From: JAGWBF01 sp965116325 | GTDB taxonomy: Bacteria; Chloroflexota; Dehalococcoidia; Lucifugimonadales; JAGWBF01 | Length of the DNA stretch: 64,000 nucleotides | Reading direction: 5' to 3' | NCBI GenBank assembly: GCA_965116325.1 | Contig: OZ220675.1 | Location: forward strand, 248,001-312,000 | Shown: positions 25,569-32,949 of the stretch, in pieces | How positions within the stretch are numbered: the first letter of the stretch is position 1 | Layout of the letters: every line of letters starts with the position of its first letter | Program-made: the position numbers and the translations under genes | Notes under the pieces: model-generated | Seen by the model: the letters and a program-made list of their open reading frames with translations, nothing else | Database searches by the model: none | What the model was told of the DNA's origin: nothing

Positions 25569-27026
25569 TCAGCCTTTCTGTTTGCCCTGGCCGGCAGAAC
25601 CCGGCACAGAATAGGGGATGGGGGAGCCATCTTCGGCAATCTGGATTACTTCGACTATGCCAGTATTGGCGGCATAGGCGATAGCCGCCTCTAAGGACAT
25701 GCCACAGACATCAATCTCGACCGGGCGTCCCTGGCTCCTCATCTTTTCGGCCAGCTTCAGGGCTTGCTGGTATGTGCCGTTGGAAGGAAGGACAAGGGTG
25801 CATGAGGGTTCCGAGGCTACCGTCGCCCTGGTTGATTCCTTGGCGCTTAGGATGTCCTGCAGCATCTCCACAGTGTAGGCGAATCCCAGGACAGGTACGT
25901 CTTCAGCGCTTCCGAGGGCCCTTGCCAAGGTGTCGCACCTGCCTCCACCAGCGATGGAGAAGGGAAGGGCAGCGTGTTTGATCTCGAAGATAAGCCCTGT
26001 GTAGTAGGCGATGTCCCTGGCGAGCCCAAAGTCCAGCACCAGGGAGTCTGCCGGCACGATGGCGCCGTCGATATGGCCCAGGGTCTCTTCAAGACGGTCC
26101 AGGGCAGACAAGTCGAGACCACTGGATCTGACAATCTCCCTGGCTTCTTCGATGCTGACTGCGGGGCTGCCCCGAACTCCCACCAGGGAAGTGACGAGAT
26201 CGATTCCTTTCTCGAGCTTCGCGGGGTCGTCGGCGCCTTTGAACTTGGTAAGCAGGCGCTCCACAATGCCAAGGGGCTCCCTCTGGCCAAGGGAGCCGAC
26301 CTCTCCCCACTGGATCATTCCATGCAGCAGACTCCGGGCCACCTCGTCGGGCATTTCGCGAATCCTGGCAACCAGCTCACCGTCGTCATCTTCGATTCCA
26401 ACAAGGCGAAGGGTCCTAGCCTGCTCTCTCACGCCCTCTATCCCAGGCTGCCCGGATTTCAACTCCCCGATGCTGCCCAGAATGAACAGAATGGAGCGTT
26501 CGGACAACTCCAGCCGCTGCAGCAGCTGATGCAGTACCCCTACATCGCTCAGCACGATGGTGTTGTCGGATATACCCAGGTTGGCCAACGAGGCGTAGCT
26601 GAGGGACAAGATTTCGGCGTCGGCCCTGGGACCAGCGGCTCCCAGCAGCTCTACCCCCGCCTGGGTGTACTGTCTGTAAGAACTCCCCTCACCATCGTAG
26701 CGGAACACAGGCCCGGCGTACTGGATACGGGCAGGAAGGTGAGATGGCGAGTCCGATTCGATATAGCTCCGAAGTACTGAGCTTGTGTACTCGGGACGCA
26801 GGCTGACGTGGTTGCCTCCCGGGTCCACGAAACTGTACATGCGAGCGGCAATCTCCCCTCCCGACTTCCGCAGGAATAGCTCGGTTGGTTCCAGGATAGG
26901 GGTGTCCAGGAGCTTATAGCGGTGGAGGGAGAAGAAGTTCCTGAGCTTTTCTTGGACTGCCGCCAAGGGCTGCCAGGAAGGCTCAGGAAGGTCGCGCATC
27001 CCCTTTAGGTGATACAGTCTGTCCAT
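25569..27026 (-). CDS. hisZ: HisZ/HisRS-like protein (ATP phosphoribosyltransferase regulatory subunit-like)
   Basis: A 485-residue class II tRNA-synthetase-like protein. The motif-2 region reads RPEYTSSVLRSYIE with YAGPVFRYDGEG and RQYTQAGVELLG. The histidine-binding stretch reads ARDIAYYTGLIFEI rather than the RGLDYYTG of true HisRS, and GGGRCDTLARALG follows. A C-terminal anticodon-binding-like domain (CTLVLPSNGTYQQALKLAEK) is kept, unlike typical short HisZ. The position directly before hisG favours a HisZ role, but a divergent HisRS cannot be excluded from sequence alone. A weak -10 (TACAAT on the minus strand) lies just upstream. Confidence 0.75.
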   Translation of the reverse strand: MDRLYHLKGMRDLPEPSWQPLAAVQEKLRNFFSLHRYKLLDTPILEPTELFLRKSGGEIAARMYSFVDPGGNHVSLRPEYTSSVLRSYIESDSPSHLPARIQYAGPVFRYDGEGSSYRQYTQAGVELLGAAGPRADAEILSLSYASLANLGISDNTIVLSDVGVLHQLLQRLELSERSILFILGSIGELKSGQPGIEGVREQARTLRLVGIEDDDGELVARIREMPDEVARSLLHGMIQWGEVGSLGQREPLGIVERLLTKFKGADDPAKLEKGIDLVTSLVGVRGSPAVSIEEAREIVRSSGLDLSALDRLEETLGHIDGAIVPADSLVLDFGLARDIAYYTGLIFEIKHAALPFSIAGGGRCDTLARALGSAEDVPVLGFAYTVEMLQDILSAKESTRATVASEPSCTLVLPSNGTYQQALKLAEKMRSQGRPVEIDVCGMSLEAAIAYAANTGIVEVIQIAEDGSPIPYSVPGSAGQGKQKG

Positions 27027-27101
27027 TGGATTAGCTTGGGGTATTGTACACCAGAGCCTTGCGGCAGGAAAACAGAACCCTTGGGAAGGCGTGCGCAGGC
27101 C

Positions 27102-27863
27102 CTACGGGTGGGCCATCAGTCCGCCATCGACGTAGATGGGCTGTCCAGTAGTGTAGTCGCAGGAATCGGAAGCCAGGTACACCAGCAAAGGGCCGATGTC
27201 CCGTGGGTGCCCCTTGCGTCGCAAGGGAATGTATCGCACCAGCAGCTCCTTCTGGGCTTCTTCGGGGTCTAGCTCCTCGGTGGATGTCCATCCCGTCCCG
27301 ATGACGTTGACCCGAATGTTCTTTCGCCCCCACTCCAGGGCTAGGGCACGGGTCAGCTGCAGGACTGCCCCCTGGCTTGCGCAGTACACGCTGGACTCGG
27401 ACAGCCCCCTTTCGGCCATGTTGTTGCTTATGTTAATGATCTTCCCGCTGCCCTGGGAGAGCATCTTCATTCCCGCAAGACGGCAGAACAGGTAAACGGG
27501 CTTGAAGTTGCGGTCCATCACCTTCTGATACTCTGCGTCGCCAGTATCGCCTAAGGGCATACCATGGAGGGTGCGAAAGGCGTTGACCAGCACATCTATT
27601 CGCTTGTGAGTTTCCCAGACCTCTTCGACCAGCGCCTCCACCGAGGTCTCGTCTGATGGATTGCACACGAAAGAGCCTGATAACTCACCCAGGGAATCGA
27701 GCATCCGTTCAGTCTCCTGGAGGACCCAGGACTGCCGGTCCGCAACCACCACCTTCGCCCCTGCTTCGGCTAAGGCGGCAGCCAAGTAGGGGGTGGCAAC
27801 ATCGCCGTCTCCTGCTAAGAGGGCTACCTTGCCGGAAAGTCTAAACTCATCTAGAACGGGCAT
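27102..27863 (-). CDS. SDR-family protein with altered cofactor and catalytic motifs
   Basis: A 253-residue Rossmann-fold short-chain dehydrogenase/reductase homologue. The nucleotide-binding TGxxxGxG is replaced by LLAGDGDVATPY, and the catalytic YxxxK by YCASQ, so the conserved lysine is glutamine. The C-terminal GTGWTSTEE and DIGPLLVYLASD are SDR-like, and the closing YTTGQPIYVDGGL is normal. It is probably catalytically weakened or has another role, such as a partner of the intact SDR next to it. Same strand as its neighbour, 63 bp downstream. Confidence 0.8.
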   Translation of the reverse strand: MPVLDEFRLSGKVALLAGDGDVATPYLAAALAEAGAKVVVADRQSWVLQETERMLDSLGELSGSFVCNPSDETSVEALVEEVWETHKRIDVLVNAFRTLHGMPLGDTGDAEYQKVMDRNFKPVYLFCRLAGMKMLSQGSGKIINISNNMAERGLSESSVYCASQGAVLQLTRALALEWGRKNIRVNVIGTGWTSTEELDPEEAQKELLVRYIPLRRKGHPRDIGPLLVYLASDSCDYTTGQPIYVDGGLMAHP

Positions 27864-27926
27864 CTTCTTGCGCTCTGCATGAGGTCTCTGGGATTTCAGC
27901 TTTAGTGCACCAAGTTGTGGCGGAGG

Positions 27927-28730
27927 TCATTCAACTTTACCCCGGATAGTGTGGCCCGTCGGTGCGATTCCGGCCGCCAGTCCGCCCCCGTCCAGAGTGA
28001 TGACCTCGCCGTTCATGTAGTCAGAAGCTGCCGAGGCTAGGAACACAGCTATGGGACCGATATCCTCGGGCAACCCAAGCCGGCCCGTAGGGATAGTAGC
28101 CCCCGAAGAGGGTAGGACGCCTTCCATGGCTTCTACGCCTTCGGTGGGGATGAATCCCGGAACGATGGTGTTGGCTGTCACGCCATACCTTGCCAGGCTG
28201 ATGGCCAGCGTGCGCGTTAGCTGGATCATCCCGCCCTTGCTGCATGCGTAGGCGTATATGTCCCGGCCGCCGCGCATCCCGAAGCCGGAGGCTACGTTGA
28301 TGATCTTGCCATGCCCCCGCTCGACCATGTGGCGCGATACGGCCCGGGCACAGAAGAAGGCCCCGCTCAAGTTGACTTCGAGGCCGCTCCTCCATTCCTC
28401 ATCGGAGATGTCCCAGATGGGCAGCTGGGCGTTCTCTGAGGTGCGGCCGGCGTTGTTCACCAGGACATCTATCTTGCCGAACTCCTCCAAGACCGCCGCC
28501 ACCATATCATTGACCTGGGAGGAATCACTCACATCGGTGGCTATAGCCATGGCCCTTCTCCCGTGGTTTCGCACCTCCTGGGCCGCCTTCTCCAAAGGCG
28601 CCAACCTGCGGGAGGCGATTGCAACGTCGGAACCCGCCCGGGCCAGCGCCCGCACCATGGCCAAGCCCAAGCCGGTCCCACCTCCGGTGACTATGGTTGT
28701 TTTTCCGTCCAGGCTCAAGCGGTCCAGCAT
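27927..28730 (-). CDS. Short-chain dehydrogenase/reductase
   Basis: A 267-residue classical SDR with intact motifs: TGGGTGLGLAMVRAL for cofactor binding, NNAG, a serine in the INVASGFG segment, YAYACSKGG (YxxxK) and the C-terminal YMNGEVITLDGG. Arginines after the second beta strand (SRRL) favour NADP(H). The substrate is not evident; gluconate-5-dehydrogenase-like and 3-oxoacyl-reductase-like proteins share this pattern. The start overlaps the birA stop by 1 bp. Confidence 0.85.
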   Translation of the reverse strand: MLDRLSLDGKTTIVTGGGTGLGLAMVRALARAGSDVAIASRRLAPLEKAAQEVRNHGRRAMAIATDVSDSSQVNDMVAAVLEEFGKIDVLVNNAGRTSENAQLPIWDISDEEWRSGLEVNLSGAFFCARAVSRHMVERGHGKIINVASGFGMRGGRDIYAYACSKGGMIQLTRTLAISLARYGVTANTIVPGFIPTEGVEAMEGVLPSSGATIPTGRLGLPEDIGPIAVFLASAASDYMNGEVITLDGGGLAAGIAPTGHTIRGKVE

Positions 28731-29560
28731 CAGGCTACCTCGGAGGTGGCAGGTCTTGCCAAAGTAACTTCACCCGCCGGCAAGATCCTGGTTTCGCCAT
28801 TTTCCAACTTCAGCACCAGGTTCCCCATTTCGTTGACGTCCTCGGCAAAGCCCCGGCAGATATCATCCTGCCAGGCTACCTCCACCTGCCGGCCCAGCGT
28901 GTCCAGACAGGATCGGTATTCATCGAGAACCCTGGGAGCTTCCGGCTGGGAATCAGCATCAGTGGGGGCCGTTCTCACCAGCTCCAAGTACAGGGCATCC
29001 ATCTCCTGCAAAAGGTTGCGCAGAATGGGCCCTCGCTGGACCTGCTCACCTGTTTCAATGGCAAGGCTGGTGGCGGTCTCGGATATCTCGGACATCTCCG
29101 ATGGGTCCAGGGATACGTTGATGCCAATCCCCGCGACAGCGTATTGCAACTGGCCGGCCAAGTACGATGGCTCGACCAGGATACCGCAAAGTTTCTTGCC
29201 TCCCACGAGGACGTCGTTGGGCCACTTCAGGCGGGCTTTCAACGAGGTTGCCTTGCCAACGGCCCGGACCACTGCCACTCCCATCAGCATGCTGATGTAC
29301 CCGGCTGCGGCCCCTTGTGGCCTCAATATGACCGACAGGGACAGGTTGCCCTCCGGGGACACCCATGGCCGGGAAAAGCGTCCGCGGGCAGCCCACTGCT
29401 CTTCGGCTACCACCACGGTCCCATCCTCAGCGCCCTTCTCAGCCAGGGCCGATGCTTCGTCCATGGTGGAAGATACACGCTCAAAGTGGAGGATGCGGCG
29501 GCCGATGGTCTGGGTGTAGATGCCTTCCTTTACCATGGAAGACAACCAGGAGCTGGACAC
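28730..29560 (-). CDS. birA: Biotin-[acetyl-CoA-carboxylase] ligase
   Basis: BirA activates biotin with ATP and attaches it to the carboxyl carrier protein. The 276-residue protein has the catalytic core: FERVSSTMDEA, VVVAEEQWAARGRFSRPW (biotinyl-AMP loop), LSLSVILRP, LKWPNDVLVGGKKLCGILVE and the C-terminal SH3-like domain. There is no N-terminal winged helix, so it is a group I ligase that does not act as the biotin repressor. A biotin importer gene (bioY) is also in the window. Confidence 0.92.
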   Translation of the reverse strand: MSSSWLSSMVKEGIYTQTIGRRILHFERVSSTMDEASALAEKGAEDGTVVVAEEQWAARGRFSRPWVSPEGNLSLSVILRPQGAAAGYISMLMGVAVVRAVGKATSLKARLKWPNDVLVGGKKLCGILVEPSYLAGQLQYAVAGIGINVSLDPSEMSEISETATSLAIETGEQVQRGPILRNLLQEMDALYLELVRTAPTDADSQPEAPRVLDEYRSCLDTLGRQVEVAWQDDICRGFAEDVNEMGNLVLKLENGETRILPAGEVTLARPATSEVA

Positions 29561-29602
29561 AAAAACTCCAAATCCTCGGGAATGAACGTTAATCGCGGAC
29601 CG

Positions 29603-30027
29603 AACAGGACTATAAGCCGGGTTCTGTACGCAGGCGGTAACGTCTGCGTGGCGACCATCTATCTAGGTCCCCCGTTACCGAGGGACTCAAGCAGCCAACC
29701 CGGGAATGGGCCGGGCGCCCGTGGTTCCCCTATTCGGCCTTGCTCCAGGTGGGGTTTGGCCGCTGACCTGTCGCCAGTCCAGCCGGACGCTCTTACCGCC
29801 CGATTTCACCCTTACCGGTACCTTCGGCATGCCTGAGAAAGGCTTGCTTTCTCGTTGGCTGACCGAGGGAATTGCCCGGCGGTGTGTTTCTGTGCCACTT
29901 TCCGTCATCCCTTCAGCTGCTAGAGCCGTCGGGATGCCTGGGCGTTACCCAGCACCCTGCCCGGAGGAGCCCGGACTTTCCTCTCCCCCAGTGAGTTGGG
30001 GCAGCGGTCGCCCGTCCTGCTCGATCC
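29603..30027 (-). ncRNA. rnpB: RNase P RNA component
   Basis: Read on the minus strand, the 5' part holds the conserved AGGAAAGTCCGGGCTCC (29966-29982) and the 3' part ends with ACAGAACCCGGCTT (29614-29627), which pair and form part of the catalytic core of bacterial type A RNase P RNA. The span of about 425 nt is normal. A strong promoter lies just upstream. The ends are set by the promoter position and the conserved 3' motif, so each may be off by several bases. Confidence 0.93.
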
Positions 30028-30033
30028 AAGGGA

Positions 30034-30062
30034 AATCTAGCACAGCGCCAGATGGGGGTCAA
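30034..30062 (-). promoter_or_regulatory. rnpB promoter
   Basis: Minus-strand -35 TTGACC (30057-30062) and -10 TAGATT (30034-30039) with a 17-bp spacer, placing the start of transcription near 30027, at the expected 5' end of RNase P RNA. Confidence 0.7.
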
Positions 30063-30079
30063 GGAAGGAGAACGGAGGG

Positions 30080-30781
30080 TCAGCTAACGAATAGGATACG
30101 ACCGCAGCTGCTGCAGAGGACCGTCTCACGGCCGCTTCGAGCGCGCTGAAGCTGGTGGGTCGGAAGGGCCATAAGGCAGCCCCGGCATAGCCCACGCTCC
30201 ACCTTGGCGATAGCTTGACCGCCCTTGGCGGTACGCAGATGCTCGTACCGCTTGAGGTCGGCTGCTTGGATTGTGGATGCCATGCTTGCCCGCTGAGACT
30301 CGAGGATCTTGACCTTGTCCCCGAGCTGGGACATCTCTTCGGTTAGCTCCACCTGGTCAATCTGCCGCTGCTTCTGTGCTTCGGCCAGCTGTTGTTCCAG
30401 GGAGAGAATCCTGGACTGGAGAGATTCTATGGACTCCATCTCCTCCAGCAGCTTTTCGTCCACCGCCTGGCTCTGCTCTTTCAAAGCCTCTGCTTCTTTG
30501 CCGATGGCCTCAAGCTCTCGCAGGTTCTTGATCGCCCCACCGTAGAGCTTGGTTTCCTCTTCCTGGAGCTTTTCCTGGATTCTCTGGTTGTGAGCATCCT
30601 GCTCGGCGTAGCTGGCCCTTAGCTCATCGAGAGATTCAGTCAAACTGATAATCTCGATTTCGAGATTGTCCAGATGGGACCTGTCATTCAGCTGGGACTC
30701 TATGGAGGCGATCCTGGAGCGGCCCTCGCTGAGCATCAGGTCTAGTTCTTGCAGGTCGTAGAGTTGCTTTGGGCTAGTCAT
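30080..30781 (-). CDS. Coiled-coil protein with C-terminal C4 zinc ribbon
   Basis: A 233-residue protein. Residues ~5-180 form a long charged coiled coil (many E, Q, L, K heptads). The C-terminus carries a C4 zinc ribbon, CRGC then CSSCGRIL. This layout is that of a widespread bacterial family (COG1579/CdsZ-like) implicated in nucleic-acid binding. It is transcribed just upstream of rnpB. The GGQAIAKVERGLCRGC segment before the ribbon is the usual family signature. Confidence 0.85.
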   Translation of the reverse strand: MTSPKQLYDLQELDLMLSEGRSRIASIESQLNDRSHLDNLEIEIISLTESLDELRASYAEQDAHNQRIQEKLQEEETKLYGGAIKNLRELEAIGKEAEALKEQSQAVDEKLLEEMESIESLQSRILSLEQQLAEAQKQRQIDQVELTEEMSQLGDKVKILESQRASMASTIQAADLKRYEHLRTAKGGQAIAKVERGLCRGCLMALPTHQLQRARSGRETVLCSSCGRILFVS

Positions 30782-30808
30782 GGTGTGGTGAAGAGCTTGG
30801 TACTGAGG

Positions 30809-31026
30809 TTGACCCCGGTTTTCTCCGTTGGATTTTAGGTACCGGCTTCTGTTGTGTCAACGAGAATTGCATTCCCGGGCGCCGATGGTCCATCCAAAAC
30901 GACACTTGTCCCGGATACGATTCGAAGGAAGAGGCTCGGGCTGGCTAAGGGCCCAGAAATCCTCTATCTTGGGGAAACTCACAGCTAGGGAGCCAAATAT
31001 ACCCTATGTTAGCATTGACCCCGGTT
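30809..31026. repeat. 12-bp direct repeat TTGACCCCGGTT flanking 194 bp
   Basis: Copies at 30809-30820 and 31015-31026 bracket the intergenic space between the zinc-ribbon gene and the recombinase gene. Each starts with a -35-like TTGACC. No gene was seen between them. Confidence 0.5.
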
Positions 31027-31043
31027 AGACTTATTTACCATAT

Positions 31044-32048
31044 GTGATTGGAATTAACGTGAACGAAGCAATTGATTCTTTCTTGAACTATCTGGTAGTG
31101 GAGAAGGGATTCTCCAGAAACACCCAGGATGCTTACAAGAACGACCTCAACCAGTTCGTCGACTACGCCCAAGGAGGCACCAACGGTTCAAACGGATCCA
31201 ACGGTACCAACGGCTCGTGCCACAGCTGGAGGCAGGTCGACCTCAACCTTCTGACTGATTACGTTTCCAGCCTGAGAAAAAAGAAGGGCTACAGCGAAAC
31301 TACAACAGCTCGGAAGGTGGCAACCCTCAAGTCATTCTTCAATTTCCTAGTGCAGGAAGAGGCCATCGAACAGGACCCATCGGAATTTCTGAGCATCCCC
31401 AAGGTTGGGCGCAATCTCCCCAAGTTTCTCACCGAGGAAGAGGTGCAGCGCCTGCTTCAACTTGCGGATGCCGGCACATCCCCCGAGGACTCCAGGGACA
31501 GGGCAATCCTGGAACTCCTTTATGCAACAGGGCTCCGTGTTTCGGAGCTGATATCCCTGGATATCCATGATGTAAACATCAAGGACGGCTATGTTCGATG
31601 CTTCGGCAAGGGAGGCAAAGAGCGCATCGTCTACATCTATCCAAGGGCTGCCGAGGCGCTGAGCGCATACCTGGAGGGTGCCCGGCCTTCCCTCTTGTCC
31701 CACGGACACAACGGGAATCACCGGGGCAACGGCAGCAGCCCTTCTTCCAACGGTGTGGACAAGCACGAGGAAAAGGCCCTGTTCCTGAACCGTCGTGGAG
31801 ACAGGCTGACCCGGCAGTGGATATGGGTCATCCTGAAAAACTACGCCGAAAAGTCGGGGTTGAAGAAGACCTTGACTCCTCACACCCTGCGTCACAGCTT
31901 TGCCACTCATATGTTGAGAGGGGGAGCATCACTGCGTCATGTCCAGGAACTCCTTGGACACTCCAGCATTACCACCACGCAGATATATACCCACCTCACT
32001 AACGAGCATGTACGCCGGGAGTTTGACCGTAGCCATCCCAGGTCGTAA
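31044..32048 (+). CDS. xerD: Tyrosine recombinase XerC/XerD family
   Basis: A 334-residue site-specific recombinase. The SAM-like N-terminal core-binding domain (FLNYLVVEKGFSRNTQDAY) is followed by the catalytic domain with Arg in TGLRVSELI, Lys in GKGGKERIV, HTLRHSFATHM, GHSSITTTQIYTH and the tyrosine. The set is complete, so it should be active in dimer resolution. Two unusual low-complexity stretches occur: a repeated Asn-Gly run in the N-domain (coding bases 31176-31217) and a His/Gly/Asn/Ser-rich insert in the catalytic domain. Start GTG 31044 or GTG 31059. No phage genes are adjacent. Confidence 0.9.
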   Translation: MIGINVNEAIDSFLNYLVVEKGFSRNTQDAYKNDLNQFVDYAQGGTNGSNGSNGTNGSCHSWRQVDLNLLTDYVSSLRKKKGYSETTTARKVATLKSFFNFLVQEEAIEQDPSEFLSIPKVGRNLPKFLTEEEVQRLLQLADAGTSPEDSRDRAILELLYATGLRVSELISLDIHDVNIKDGYVRCFGKGGKERIVYIYPRAAEALSAYLEGARPSLLSHGHNGNHRGNGSSPSSNGVDKHEEKALFLNRRGDRLTRQWIWVILKNYAEKSGLKKTLTPHTLRHSFATHMLRGGASLRHVQELLGHSSITTTQIYTHLTNEHVRREFDRSHPRS

Positions 32049-32052
32049 TATC

Positions 32053-32080
32053 CAATAGGGCGTATTAGCGCACCCTATTG
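32053..32080. repeat. Hairpin just after the recombinase gene
   Basis: CAATAGGG (32053-32060) pairs with CCCTATTG (32073-32080), starting 4 bp past the xerD-type stop. There is no T tract, so it is either a weak terminator or a protein-binding site. Confidence 0.5.
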
Positions 32081-32123
32081 ATGCCGTGCCTTCAATAGCG
32101 GCAGTTTGTAAGGAAGGCGCAAG

Positions 32124-32579
32124 ATCAGGATCGCTGTCGGTAGCGACGAACAGACTGTACTGACCGACTTTCTCGTCGAAGAGCTAAAGACGAGGAAGAC
32201 GGAAGTGGTCGCCCACGGAGCCTTATCGCAGGGCGAGGACCCCAACTGGCCCGTCGTCGCCGGCCGCATTGCCCAGGAAGTAGCGGAAGGCAACTGTCAG
32301 CAGGGGATTCTCCTTTGTTGGACCGGCACCGGTGTTAGCATTGCTGCCAACAAGATACCGGGGATCCGGGCCGCATTGTGCGTCGATGCCGAGACCGCCA
32401 GAGGCGCGCGCCTTTGGAACGATGCTAATGTCCTTTGCATGAGCTTGCGTCTAACCTCTCCGCAGGTTGCAAGCGAGATATTGGACGCGTGGTTCAGTGT
32501 AGCCTCGCCTGAATCCGAGGAGCAGGGCAACATCGAAATGGTGCATCTACTGGACGGTCAACGGGTGTACCGTATCTAG
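32124..32579 (+). CDS. RpiB/LacA/LacB-family protein, apparently with a non-standard start
   Basis: The family's N-terminus (RIAVGSD, then FLVEELK) is encoded from 32124, where the only codons after the in-frame stop at 32109 are GGA AGG CGC AAG ATC. No ATG, GTG or TTG precedes the conserved region, so translation may start at ATC 32124, 7 nt after AGGAAGG, giving 151 residues. GTG 32205 would cut off the conserved first strand. Compared with the standard RpiB elsewhere in the window, SDHAG is SDEQT, CGTGIG-like is CWTGTG, and HDTYSA is VDAETA, so ribose-5-phosphate isomerase activity is doubtful. Confidence 0.65.
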   Translation: MRIAVGSDEQTVLTDFLVEELKTRKTEVVAHGALSQGEDPNWPVVAGRIAQEVAEGNCQQGILLCWTGTGVSIAANKIPGIRAALCVDAETARGARLWNDANVLCMSLRLTSPQVASEILDAWFSVASPESEEQGNIEMVHLLDGQRVYRI

Positions 32580-32617
32580 TCTTCTATTGGCCAATGAAGA
32601 GGGGAGGAGAGTAGATC

Positions 32618-32944
32618 ATGCCCCAAAGAGGCAAAAGCAGGCGAACAGCCGCCCGTCAGACCCAGCTAGGCCAGCGTAAGCGAAGGCAGACCAGGGGACC
32701 TTCAGGCACCCCCGCCGCCTCGGAACCGAGACAGGCGCCCGAGTCCGTATCCGTTGGCGCAGAGAACGTAATCCCGGATGCGGTTTCCACACCGCAGCCT
32801 TCCCTCCAGAGGCAAAGCGCGCCTCAGCAGCGCGAGGCGCGTCCAGCCGTCTATGCCTACGTGGCGCCGGAACTACGGCGCATCCTGACTTTCTCAGGCG
32901 CCACAATTGCGATACTGGTCGCTCTAACCTTCGTCCTGAGGTAG
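32618..32944 (+). CDS. Small basic protein with C-terminal membrane anchor
   Basis: A 108-residue protein. The first ~75 residues are rich in Arg, Gln, Ser and Pro and look disordered. The last ~20 (FSGATIAILVALTFVLR) form a single membrane span, so the protein is tail-anchored. GGGGAGAG precedes the ATG. It ends 5 bp before uvrC and may be co-transcribed with it. No known domain. Confidence 0.65.
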   Translation: MPQRGKSRRTAARQTQLGQRKRRQTRGPSGTPAASEPRQAPESVSVGAENVIPDAVSTPQPSLQRQSAPQQREARPAVYAYVAPELRRILTFSGATIAILVALTFVLR

Positions 32945-32949
32945 TCTCG

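Noticed and set aside
31044..32048. An integrated phage or island around the tyrosine recombinase
   Set aside because: No phage genes, tRNA or att-like duplication are nearby and the neighbours are housekeeping genes; a chromosomal Xer protein is simpler.
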